Source: Brevibacterium sp. p3-SID960
GTDB taxonomy: Bacteria > Actinomycetota > Actinomycetes > Actinomycetales > Brevibacteriaceae
Reading direction: 5' to 3'
Assembly (NCBI RefSeq): GCF_025144725.1
Contig: NZ_JALXKS010000028.1
Location: 1 to 42,296, forward strand
Length of the DNA stretch: 42,296 nucleotides
In this document: positions 34,150-41,248 of the stretch, in pieces
Layout: each line of letters opens with the position of its first letter
Numbering within the stretch: the stretch's first letter is position 1
The notes under the pieces: model-generated
The model's database searches: none
What the model saw: the letters and a program-made list of their open reading frames with translations, nothing else
What the model was told of the DNA's origin: nothing
Made by a program: the position numbers and the translations under genes

Positions 34150-34180
34150 GCGGGAACTCAGTCTGTTGTGCGGAAACTCA
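34141..34180. repeat. 20-bp tandem duplication next to the terminator
   Basis: GTCTGTTGTGCGGGAACTCA at 34141-34160 is repeated at 34161-34180 with a single G-to-A change. The first copy includes the right arm of the terminator stem, so the second copy gives the hairpin an alternative partner. Confidence 0.85.
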
Positions 34181-34196
34181 GTTCATGCGGCTGCTC

Positions 34197-34793
34197 TCAG
34201 ACCAGACGCATGAGCTCGACCGGCTCAGACTGCCCAACCCACGTCGCCATCAGCATGCCGGGCCCGGTCTCGGCACCGGCAAGCTGGTCGGCGTCCAGAA
34301 GACGGGTGACGTTGAGGTCGGCTTCCTCGACAGCCTTGATTGCGGCATCCCAGCCGGTGCCGCGTGCGTCGGCGATGTCAGTGCGCGGACCGGGATTGTC
34401 GCCATCGACGATGATCTCCTCAGCCGAGGTGTCCGCCTCGGCGATGGTGCGGCGGGCCTGCTCGACGAACACCGGGTCGGCCACAGCGTCGTAGACCCAG
34501 CGCTTGCCGAGCACCGAATGCTCCATCGTTGTGATGAGCGCGTCCTCGGCCCCCTCAAGCGGGGCGCCCCGGTAGGTGACGGGGACCTGGTAGATCGGCC
34601 CGGCGGCATCGTCGGCGGAGCGCACGAGGTGCATCTCGATACCGACCTCACCGGCCGGATCGTCGAACCGGTAGCTCGTCACGACCTCCAGCGGCACCCC
34701 GGCGTCGAGGCCGGACCACTCCTGGCTCGGCAGCCAGGTCTGGACGAGTTCGAGCTTGCCGGGTGAGAGTTCTGCATCGTACAGCTGTGCCAT
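34197..34793 (-). CDS. Maltokinase N-terminal cap-like domain protein
   Basis: The 198-aa protein resembles the cap domain found at the N-terminus of actinobacterial maltokinases, here without any kinase domain. Recognisable pieces are LSPGKLELVQTWLPSQEW, DDPAGEVGIEMHLV, YQVPVTYRGAPLEGAEDALI and MEHSVLGKRWVYDAVADPVFV. Such stand-alone copies are common in actinobacteria and are sometimes labelled 1,4-alpha-glucan branching enzyme, which the sequence does not support. AAGGAG precedes the ATG. It is the last gene after lplA and thyX on the minus strand (48 bases after thyX); its role is unknown. Confidence 0.75.
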   Translation of the reverse strand: MAQLYDAELSPGKLELVQTWLPSQEWSGLDAGVPLEVVTSYRFDDPAGEVGIEMHLVRSADDAAGPIYQVPVTYRGAPLEGAEDALITTMEHSVLGKRWVYDAVADPVFVEQARRTIAEADTSAEEIIVDGDNPGPRTDIADARGTGWDAAIKAVEEADLNVTRLLDADQLAGAETGPGMLMATWVGQSEPVELMRLV

Positions 34794-34841
34794 GGCGGCT
34801 CCTTATCTCTGGTCAGCGGGTCATCACCGCATCGGAATCGG

Positions 34842-35627
34842 TCATGCCTTGCGGGTGCCGGGCAACCAGGCACCGTCTTCGATCGAGTAGTCGGCGAAGA
34901 TCGCCGGTGCCTCTGCCTGCATGATCTCAGCGATCTTGCCGAACACCAGCCGGATCTCCTCCTCGGCGCCGGGGGCAGTGCGCATCTCGATAACGTGGCG
35001 CAGGGAGCGCAGGTTAGCCGTGTAGACGATGCCGGTGCCCAGGCCCTCGGGGGCGAAGCGGCGCATGAAGGAGGTCATGTGCTTCTTGTGCGAGAACTTG
35101 GTGCCCTCCTCGTCGAGTTTGAAGTGCTCGCTCATCCACTTCTGGTGCTCTTCGAGCGTGTCGAGGACGGCCAGGCAGCGTTCCATCAGCTCTTCGTCCT
35201 CGCGTGCCCACTCAGGGAACCAGAACGGGATCTCCTCCAGGCGCACGTAGCGCAGCGACTCCTGCGAATAAGCGCAGCCCGCGCGGTGCCGGATGAGTTC
35301 GTGGGTGAGGACGCGGGAGACGTTGTGCAGCACGAAGGTGTAGTTGGCGTGTTCGAGCACCGACCCGTGCTGGGAGGAGATGACGTTGCCGAGGTACTGG
35401 GCCGAATCCGTGCGCACCCGTCCGACATTGGGGTTGAGTCCCGGCTCCCAGGAGCGGTAGCACATGCGTCCGGAGAACTCAACGAGGTCCTCGCCATCGG
35501 GGCTGTCGGCGTCTGCGACGCGCTCGGACCAGGAGCTGCCGCCGACGTCGGCGAGGTAGGCATTGATGGCCTCCCAGTCGATCTGGGGACGGGCGATGAG
35601 CGTGGCGGAGGGTTCGACGTGGCGCAC
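34842..35627 (-). CDS. thyX: Flavin-dependent thymidylate synthase
   Basis: The 261-aa protein has the ThyX features: CYRSWEPGL, HGSVLEHANYTFVL, THELIRHRAG, and SQESLRYVRL. It makes dTMP from dUMP using FAD, NADPH and methylene-tetrahydrofolate. The signature reads RHR (113-115), then eight residues, then S124-L-R126; the textbook motif has seven. The form RHRAGxAxSQESLR is one I associate with a subset of ThyX proteins, so I treat it as a variant and not a defect. Start is GTG at 35627 with AGGAG 5 bases before it. It lies 37 bases after lplA. Confidence 0.92.
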   Translation of the reverse strand: MRHVEPSATLIARPQIDWEAINAYLADVGGSSWSERVADADSPDGEDLVEFSGRMCYRSWEPGLNPNVGRVRTDSAQYLGNVISSQHGSVLEHANYTFVLHNVSRVLTHELIRHRAGCAYSQESLRYVRLEEIPFWFPEWAREDEELMERCLAVLDTLEEHQKWMSEHFKLDEEGTKFSHKKHMTSFMRRFAPEGLGTGIVYTANLRSLRHVIEMRTAPGAEEEIRLVFGKIAEIMQAEAPAIFADYSIEDGAWLPGTRKA

Positions 35628-35664
35628 GGTGCTCCTTCGGTGACGTGGCGGGCTTGGGGTCAGT

Positions 35665-36732
35665 CTACGGCACCCGATGCGTCCACTTCTCGGTGCTGAA
35701 CTTCGTCTCGACGAGCTCTTCGGCGCGGGCGAGTTCGGCCTCGGTGATGGTGTCGCGTTCGGCACCGTACATGCTGGTGAACGTCTCGATCATGGTCTTG
35801 ATGATGTGCTCGCGGCTCGACCCGGTCTGACGCCTGAGTGGGTCGACGCGCTTCTTGGCGCTGCGCACGCCCTTGTCCGACATCTTCGCCTCGCCGATGC
35901 GCAGCACTTCGACCATCTTGTCGGCATCGATGTCGTAGCTCATCGTCGCGTGGTGCAGCACCGTTCCCGAGGTGAGGCGCCGCTGGGCGGCCCCGCCGAT
36001 CTTGCCGCCGGTGGAGGTGATGTCGTTGATCGGCTGGTACCAAGCGTCGACGCCCTCGTTGGCGAGCGCGGCGATGACCCAGCGGTCGAGGAACGCGTAG
36101 GACTCGGCGTAGTCGAGTCCGGCGATGAGGGTGTCGGGGACGTACATCGAGTACGTCACGCAGTTGCCGCCTTCCATGAACATCGCTCCGCCGCCGGAGA
36201 TGCGGCGCACGACGTCGATGCCGTGGCGCTCGACGCCTTCAGGGCGCAGCTCGTTGACGTAGGACTGGAAGGAGCCGATGACGGTGGCTTTGTCCTCCCA
36301 TTCCCAGAACCGCAGGGTCGGCTGCCGGTTGCCGGCGTCGACCTCGGTGAGGAGCACTTCGTCGAGGGCGACGTTGACGCGGCTGGGCAGGACGGGGCCG
36401 TGGATGACCTTCCAATCGAAGTCGGTGAAGTTCGCTGCCTGGCTCAGGGCTCGGCGGACGACGGTGGCGATGTCGCCGGTGGAGAAGCCGTGCAGCTGCA
36501 GCGACTCGCCGAACTCGGCGAGCGCGGCGTCGAGGCGGGCGATGAGTTCGTCGCGTGTCGCGGAGACCGATGCGCCGGTCAGTGCCGGGCCGATGGAGAA
36601 GTAGGCGTCTTCTGGTTCGAGGAAGAAGTCGCCTGAGATCTTCGCGGCGGTGATCGTCTGGCCGTCAGTGTCGATGTCGGCGACGACGAGTTTGCCGCCG
36701 ATGACCTTGTGCTCTGCGTGGAAGCTGCTCAT
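35665..36732 (-). CDS. lplA: Lipoate-protein ligase A with accessory domain at the N-terminus
   Basis: The 355-aa protein has the BPL/LplA catalytic domain at about residues 105-330: VNVALDEVLL, the lipoyl-AMP loop RRISGGGAMF near 176-185, CVTYSMYVP, and KIGGAAQRR near 243-251. Residues about 1-95 (KVIGGKLVVADID, KISGDFFLEPEDA, DELIARLDAAL, STGDIATVV) match the small lipoate-ligase accessory domain, which is C-terminal in E. coli LplA. It attaches lipoate to 2-oxoacid dehydrogenase E2 and GcvH proteins. The ATG at 36732 follows GGGAGC closely; a TAGCGT box ends 6 bases upstream. First gene of lplA-thyX-cap protein. Confidence 0.88.
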   Translation of the reverse strand: MSSFHAEHKVIGGKLVVADIDTDGQTITAAKISGDFFLEPEDAYFSIGPALTGASVSATRDELIARLDAALAEFGESLQLHGFSTGDIATVVRRALSQAANFTDFDWKVIHGPVLPSRVNVALDEVLLTEVDAGNRQPTLRFWEWEDKATVIGSFQSYVNELRPEGVERHGIDVVRRISGGGAMFMEGGNCVTYSMYVPDTLIAGLDYAESYAFLDRWVIAALANEGVDAWYQPINDITSTGGKIGGAAQRRLTSGTVLHHATMSYDIDADKMVEVLRIGEAKMSDKGVRSAKKRVDPLRRQTGSSREHIIKTMIETFTSMYGAERDTITEAELARAEELVETKFSTEKWTHRVP

Positions 36733-36802
36733 GCTCCCACGCTACCGCGCATCGGCTGCCTCCGGCTGTGGTGCCGGCCACAGCCGAGGCGGAACGCACC
36801 TC

Positions 36803-36940
36803 GGACACGGGCCCACGCATCGGACACGGGCCCACGCCTCGGAAACGGAACTCGGACCTCGGGAGCGGAACCCGCACCTCGGGGGCGGAACCCACACCGC
36901 GGGAGCGGAACCCGCACCTCGGGGCCGGAACCCACGCCTC
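36803..36940. repeat. Tandem array of seven 19-20 bp units
   Basis: Two 19-bp units (GGACACGGGCCCACGCNTC, 36803-36840) are followed by five 20-bp units based on GGGAGCGGAACCCGCACCTC (36841-36940). The copies at 36861 and 36901 are identical. The array fills most of the gap between lplA and the MFS stop codon. Each unit contains a partial dyad (GGAACCC..., GCGGGTTCC on the other strand). Confidence 0.85.
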
Positions 36941-36948
36941 AGGACGGG

Positions 36949-38346
36949 TCAGCCGACTTCGCGGCCGGTGGTTTCGTGGGCGAAGAGGGCCATGACCGTC
37001 ACGGCGACGACGGCGAGGGCGCCGGTGAGGGCGAACGTCCAGGTCAGGCCGAGCAGCGGCCACATGATAGAGCCGAAGATCATCGGGGCGATGCCGGTGG
37101 CCACCCGGGAGGCCGCGGATGCCCAGCCGAAGCCGGAGCCGCGCAGGCGGGTGGGGTAGAGCTCGGAGACGTAGGTGTACAGCGCCGGGACGGCCATCTG
37201 GATGAAGAAGCCGAAGGCGAGGATGCTGGCCTTGGCGAGCAGGTTGAGCTCGGCGCCGGACTGGCCCAGCGCAATGGCGAAGACGACGAGGGCTGCGGCG
37301 GCCACCAGCGAGGTGGTCCCGAGCATCCATTTGCGCCCAGTGGTCTCGATGAGCACGACGGAGACGATGACGCCGAGGATGCCGATCGCAGTCATCTGGC
37401 CGGTGACGAGGAACGCGGCCTGGTCCCCGAGACCCTGTTCGCGCAGGATCTTCGGCAGCCAGGTCAGGGCCGCGTAATACAGCAGCAGCACGGAGACGAA
37501 CAGCAGCCAGGCGGTGATGGTGATGCGAGTGGAGTAGCGCCACAGTTCGGCGATCTGGCCGGAGGCGGCCGAGAGCGATTCGCCCAGGCCTTTGCGCGGG
37601 GGCAGCGGTTCGATCGCGTCGTGGCGCCATTCGGTGACCGGGCTGCCGGTGCGCTCGATGAGGCGGGTGAGCACGGCGTCGGCTTCGTCGTGACGGCCGG
37701 CGGCCATGAGGTACTTGGGCGATTCGGGGATGAAGAGGCGCACGCAGACGATGAGCAGGGCCGGAAGCACCATGACGAGCATGATGTGGCGCCAATCGCC
37801 GAAGCCGAGGATCCAGGCGGAGACGAAGGCGCACAGGGTCACGCCGATCGGCCACCAGCCGTCCATCGCGGTGAGCACGCGGCCGCGGTGCTTGCGTGGG
37901 GTGAATTCGCCGACGAGGGCGTAGTCGACCGGGATCGCCCCGCCCAGGCCGAAACCGGCGAGGAAGCGGAAGACGAGGAACAGGCCGATGTTCGGAGCGA
38001 AGGCGCCGCCGATGGTGAACAGGGAGAAGAACAGCAAGGTCAGCGTGAAGGCGCGCTTACGGCCGATACGGTCGGCGATGCCGCCCCACACGACGGCGCC
38101 GAGGGCCATGCCGATGAGGTTGGCGGTGGCGATCCAGGCGGCCTGGCCGATGGTGAGGTTCCAGTGGTCGGACAGCAGCGGGATGAGGAAGCCGTTGAGG
38201 GCGACGTCCCAGGCGTCGAACATGAAGCCCAGGCCGCCGATGATGAAGATGGCGCCCTGTGTGTGCCACTTCCACGGCAGGGTGGCGAGGACTTCGTCAG
38301 CTGTCGGCGCCTCCGGGGCGGCGGCGCGGTCATGGGTGATCGGCAT
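36949..38346 (-). CDS. MFS transporter (sugar porter/NiaP-like)
   Basis: The 465-aa protein has 12 predicted membrane helices. Marks are GFMFDAWDVALNGF in helix 1, the loop motif GGIADRIGRKRAF, RFLAGFGLGGAIPVDYALVGEF in helices 4-5, the loop PESPKYLMAAGR (typical of sugar-porter and NiaP-type carriers), and ELYPTRLRGSGFG in the second half. NiaP relatives carry niacin or aromatic acids; the substrate here is not certain. The ATG at 38346 has no ribosome site; a promoter ending 7 bases upstream makes a leaderless mRNA likely. Tandem repeats lie on both sides of the gene. Confidence 0.87.
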   Translation of the reverse strand: MPITHDRAAAPEAPTADEVLATLPWKWHTQGAIFIIGGLGFMFDAWDVALNGFLIPLLSDHWNLTIGQAAWIATANLIGMALGAVVWGGIADRIGRKRAFTLTLLFFSLFTIGGAFAPNIGLFLVFRFLAGFGLGGAIPVDYALVGEFTPRKHRGRVLTAMDGWWPIGVTLCAFVSAWILGFGDWRHIMLVMVLPALLIVCVRLFIPESPKYLMAAGRHDEADAVLTRLIERTGSPVTEWRHDAIEPLPPRKGLGESLSAASGQIAELWRYSTRITITAWLLFVSVLLLYYAALTWLPKILREQGLGDQAAFLVTGQMTAIGILGVIVSVVLIETTGRKWMLGTTSLVAAAALVVFAIALGQSGAELNLLAKASILAFGFFIQMAVPALYTYVSELYPTRLRGSGFGWASAASRVATGIAPMIFGSIMWPLLGLTWTFALTGALAVVAVTVMALFAHETTGREVG

Positions 38347-38350
38347 GAGG

Positions 38351-38387
38351 CGAATCGTACTCTTTTGCACAGGTTTGAGCAAAAGAG
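38351..38387 (-). promoter_or_regulatory. Leaderless promoter with overlapping palindromic operator
   Basis: On the minus strand TTGCTC and TACGAT are separated by 17 bases, and TACGAT ends 7 bases before the ATG at 38346, so transcription should start at the ATG. CTCTTTTGC (38360-38368) and GCAAAAGAG (38379-38387) form a perfect 9-bp inverted repeat with a 10-base centre, covering the -35 and spacer. This is the layout of a repressor-controlled promoter. The regulator is not next to it. Confidence 0.68.
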
Positions 38388-38464
38388 GTGGTGGGCGAGG
38401 TGCAGGGCTGAGGAGTGGCGGGTGGCAGGAGCGTGGCATGAGGGCCGGGCCGGCGTGAGACTCA

Positions 38465-38665
38465 AGGTGCGGGCACGGAGCGAGGGCCGGGCCGAAGCGA
38501 GGCCCAAGGTGCGGGCACGGAGTGTGGGGCGGGCACGGAGTGTGGCGCCGGCACGGCACAAGGGCCGGGGCCGAAGCGAGGCGCGAGGCCGGGGCCGAAG
38601 CGAGGCGGGAGGCTGGGCGCCGAAGCGAGGGATAAGGCCGGGGGCCGAAGCGAGGCGCGAGGCCT
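38465..38665. repeat. GC-rich tandem/dispersed repeats upstream of the MFS gene
   Basis: Units of about 24 bp built on GGCCGAAGCGAGGCGCGAG occur four to five times (for example from 38568, 38593 and 38641), mixed with three copies based on GTGCGGGCACGGAG (38467-38540). The 38388-38715 stretch has no supportable gene: its long open frames in several phases are low-complexity Arg/Ala/Pro products of the repeats. Confidence 0.75.
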
Positions 38666-38715
38666 GAGTGAGACCCGGGGCCCGGCCGCCGCTGCCCCGC
38701 GGCGGGCTGGACTGA

Positions 38716-38776
38716 AAAGTTAGCAAAGCTATTCATGGTTTAGGGCTTCGAAACCATGAATAGCTTTACTAACTTT
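38716..38776. repeat. AT-rich 26-bp inverted repeat
   Basis: Arms of 26 bp (38716-38741 and 38751-38776) are complementary except for one G-U position and flank a 9-base centre. Each arm contains the smaller palindrome TAGCAAAGCTA or TAGTAAAGCTA and the word ATTCATGGTTT. The arms are about one third G+C in a genome near two thirds. It lies 89 bases past the ilvE stop codon and could be its terminator (TTTTC follows on the minus strand), a regulatory site, or the trace of a small mobile element. Confidence 0.85.
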
Positions 38777-38865
38777 CATCAGGGACGGGTCACCATGACC
38801 AGGGACGACCCTTAAGACCCGGGCACCAGCCTCGTCTCCACAAGCCTGGTCAGCGAGACCCCGGC

Positions 38866-39963
38866 TCAGCCCTCGGCGAGCTTGTACAGCCAGCCGTGGG
38901 TGTCCTCGGCGCGGCCGTACTGGATGTCGAGCAGCGTCTTGCGCAGTGACATCGTGATCTCGCCGGGCTCCTCGCCGTGGTCGATGGTGAAGTCATCGGA
39001 GACGAGCTTGCCGATCGGGGTGACGACGGCAGCGGTACCGCAGGCGAACGCTTCGACGATCTCACCGGCGGCGTGGCGCTCGCGCCATTCGGCCACTTCG
39101 ATCTTGCGCTCTTCGACACGGAGCCCCAGCTGCGGGGCGAGTTCGAGCACCGACCGGCGGGTGACGCCGTCGAGGATCGAGTCGCCGAGCTCCGGGGTGA
39201 TGAGGGTGTTGTCGCTGGTGACGAGCATAAGGTTCATGCCACCAAGCTCTTCGAGGTACTTGCCCTCGGCCGCGTCGGTGAACAGCACCTGCTGGCAGCC
39301 GTTCGCCGCGGCCTCGTCACCGGCAGCCAGCGAGGCGGCGTAGTTGCCGCCGCATTTGGCGAATCCGGTGCCTCCGGCGCTGGCGCGCTTGAGGGTGCGC
39401 GACAGCCAGATCGACACCGGCTTGATACCGCCGGGGAAGTACGGGCCGGCCGGAGAGGCGATGACGTAGTAGTCGACCTCGTGGCTGGAACGCACACCGA
39501 GGAACCGCTCGGAGGCGATCATGAACGGCCGCAGGTACAGCGACACCTCATCGAGATCGTTCTTCGGCGCCGACGCCCAGGCGGCATCCACCGTGACGAG
39601 CTCGGACAGCGAGGCGAGGAAGTCCTCCTCGCTCAGCTGCGGCAGGGCGATCCGCTCGGCGGAGCGGGCGAGGCGGGCGGCGTTGAGCTGTGGGCGGAAC
39701 GTCCAGATCGAACCATCGGAGTGCCGGTAGGCTTTCAGCCCCTCGAAGATCTCCTGCGCATAGTGCAAGACCGCCGCGGCCGGGTCGAGGATGATCGGGC
39801 CGTAGGGCTTGACGGTGTGGGCGTGCCAGCCCTGGTCGCGCGTGAAGCGGATGTGCGACAGGTGGTCGGTGAAGTGCTCGCCGAAGCCAGGCTTCTCCTT
39901 GATCGCCTCTCGCACCAGCTCCGGAGCCGGCTGCATATTCTTCAGAACCTGAAATTCAGTCAT
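38866..39963 (-). CDS. ilvE: Branched-chain amino acid aminotransferase
   Basis: The 365-aa protein is a class IV PLP aminotransferase of the longer IlvE/BCAT type. It has YAQEIFEGLKAYR, FRPQLNAARLARSAERI, LYLRPFMIASE, the PLP lysine in GFAKCGGNYAAS (Lys near residue 203), QVLFTDAAEGKYLEELGGMN and ITPELGDSILDGVTR. It makes or breaks down valine, leucine and isoleucine in the cytoplasm with 2-oxoglutarate/glutamate. The ATG at 39963 follows GGAAAG by 8 bases. leuB lies 110 bases upstream on the same strand, so the two may be co-transcribed for leucine synthesis. Confidence 0.95.
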   Translation of the reverse strand: MTEFQVLKNMQPAPELVREAIKEKPGFGEHFTDHLSHIRFTRDQGWHAHTVKPYGPIILDPAAAVLHYAQEIFEGLKAYRHSDGSIWTFRPQLNAARLARSAERIALPQLSEEDFLASLSELVTVDAAWASAPKNDLDEVSLYLRPFMIASERFLGVRSSHEVDYYVIASPAGPYFPGGIKPVSIWLSRTLKRASAGGTGFAKCGGNYAASLAAGDEAAANGCQQVLFTDAAEGKYLEELGGMNLMLVTSDNTLITPELGDSILDGVTRRSVLELAPQLGLRVEERKIEVAEWRERHAAGEIVEAFACGTAAVVTPIGKLVSDDFTIDHGEEPGEITMSLRKTLLDIQYGRAEDTHGWLYKLAEG

Positions 39964-40073
39964 CGTCGCTTTCCGATTCGTCTGGTGCTCAACGTCGTAT
40001 GGGATGAGGCACACTGCAGCGCCTCGTCTCCTAGGTTATGGCATCGCCCCGCTCCCGAGGCGGTGGCTGGGTC

Positions 40074-41117
40074 TCAGCCGCCGATCCGGGCGGCGATCGC
40101 GTCGCCGACCTCTGCCGTCGTCCGCTTGGCCTCGCCGCGTTCGGCGAGGTCGGCTTCGACGGCGGTCTGGATGGACTTCGCCACGACCTCCATGCCGAGG
40201 GTCTCGGCCATGAGGGCCGCGGAGAGGATCGCAGCAGTCGGGTCGGCAATGCCCTGCCCGGCGATGTCCGGGGCCGAGCCGTGGATCGGCTCGAACAGAC
40301 TCGGGGCGGTGCCATCGACGTTGAGGTTGCCTGAGGCGGCCAGGCCGATGCCGCCGGTGACGGCCGCAGCGAGGTCGGTGAGGATGTCACCGAAGAGGTT
40401 GTCGGTGACGATGACGTCGTAGCGGCCCGGGTCGGTGACCATGTAGATGGTGCACGCATCGGTGTGCTCGTAGTTGACGGTCACCTCGGGGTAGTCGGCG
40501 GCGACGTGCTCGACAACCCGGCGCCACAAGTGCCCGGCGTGGACCATGACGTTGTGCTTGTGCACGTAGGTGAGCTTCCTGCTCCTGGCCTGGGCCTTGG
40601 CGAATGCGAAGCGCACGGTGCGCTCGACGCCGTACCAGGTGTTGACCGAGACTTCGGTGGCGACTTCGTGGACGGTGTCCTGGCGCAGGTTGCCGCCCTG
40701 GCCGGTGTAGGAGCCCTCGGTGCCCTCGCGCACGACGAGGAAGTCGATGTCGCCGGGCTCGGCCAGCGGCGAGCGGGCTCCTGCGTAGAACTTCGAGGGC
40801 CGCAGGTTGACGGCGTGTTCGAGGCCGAAGCGCATCTTGAGGATGATGCCGCGTTCGAGCACACCGGAGGGCACCGATGGGTCGCCGCAGGCGCCGAAGT
40901 AGATCGCGTCATAGTCGCGCAGCTGGGCGAGTTCGTCATCGGTGAGGGTCTCACCGGTCTCGTGCCAACGGCGGGCCGATGCCTCGAAGGTCGTGGTATC
41001 GAGGGTGACGGGCTCGCCGGCGGCCTCGATCGCCCGGTTGAGGACCTTGAGGCCCTCGGGTACGACCTCGGTGCCGATTCCATCACCGGGCATCACTGCG
41101 ATCTTGTGCGTCGTCAT
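40074..41117 (-). CDS. leuB: 3-isopropylmalate dehydrogenase
   Basis: The 347-aa protein has the isocitrate/isopropylmalate dehydrogenase fold. MPGDGIGTEV is at the N-terminus, LRPSKFYAG and REGTEGSYTG hold substrate contacts, and the signature NLFGDILTDLAAAVTGGIG and HGSAPDIAGQGIADP follow. It oxidises and decarboxylates 3-isopropylmalate with NAD in leucine synthesis. The shorter actinobacterial LeuB length fits. GGAAGG lies shortly before the ATG at 41117. It is divergent from the CitE-like gene (131 bases between starts) and upstream of ilvE. Confidence 0.95.
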   Translation of the reverse strand: MTTHKIAVMPGDGIGTEVVPEGLKVLNRAIEAAGEPVTLDTTTFEASARRWHETGETLTDDELAQLRDYDAIYFGACGDPSVPSGVLERGIILKMRFGLEHAVNLRPSKFYAGARSPLAEPGDIDFLVVREGTEGSYTGQGGNLRQDTVHEVATEVSVNTWYGVERTVRFAFAKAQARSRKLTYVHKHNVMVHAGHLWRRVVEHVAADYPEVTVNYEHTDACTIYMVTDPGRYDVIVTDNLFGDILTDLAAAVTGGIGLAASGNLNVDGTAPSLFEPIHGSAPDIAGQGIADPTAAILSAALMAETLGMEVVAKSIQTAVEADLAERGEAKRTTAEVGDAIAARIGG

Positions 41118-41212
41118 GGGGGTCCTTCCTCGCGATAGCTCACTGCCACCCTATGAGCGCGTCTCACATGACAACTTGCCGTCTTGCATCCTGAACACGG
41201 CGAGCTGGGGAG

Positions 41213-41241
41213 GTGACCGGCGCGCGTTTGCTTCGTAGACT
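41213..41241 (+). promoter_or_regulatory. Leaderless promoter of the CitE-like gene
   Basis: GTGACC (41213-41218) and TAGACT (41236-41241) are 17 bases apart, and the -10 ends 7 bases before the ATG at 41249. No Shine-Dalgarno is present, so the transcript should begin at the start codon. Confidence 0.65.
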
Positions 41242-41248
41242 CGCCTAC

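Noticed and set aside
36803..36940. Tandem units as a CRISPR array
   Set aside because: Units are contiguous without unique spacers and no cas gene is present.
38465..38665. GC-rich repeats as a second CRISPR-like array
   Set aside because: Irregular unit lengths, no spacers, low-complexity composition.
36709..38667. A 652-codon plus-strand frame across the MFS gene and repeats
   Set aside because: It is a mirror of the transporter gene and of tandem repeats; Glu/Asp/Gly-rich with no start signal.
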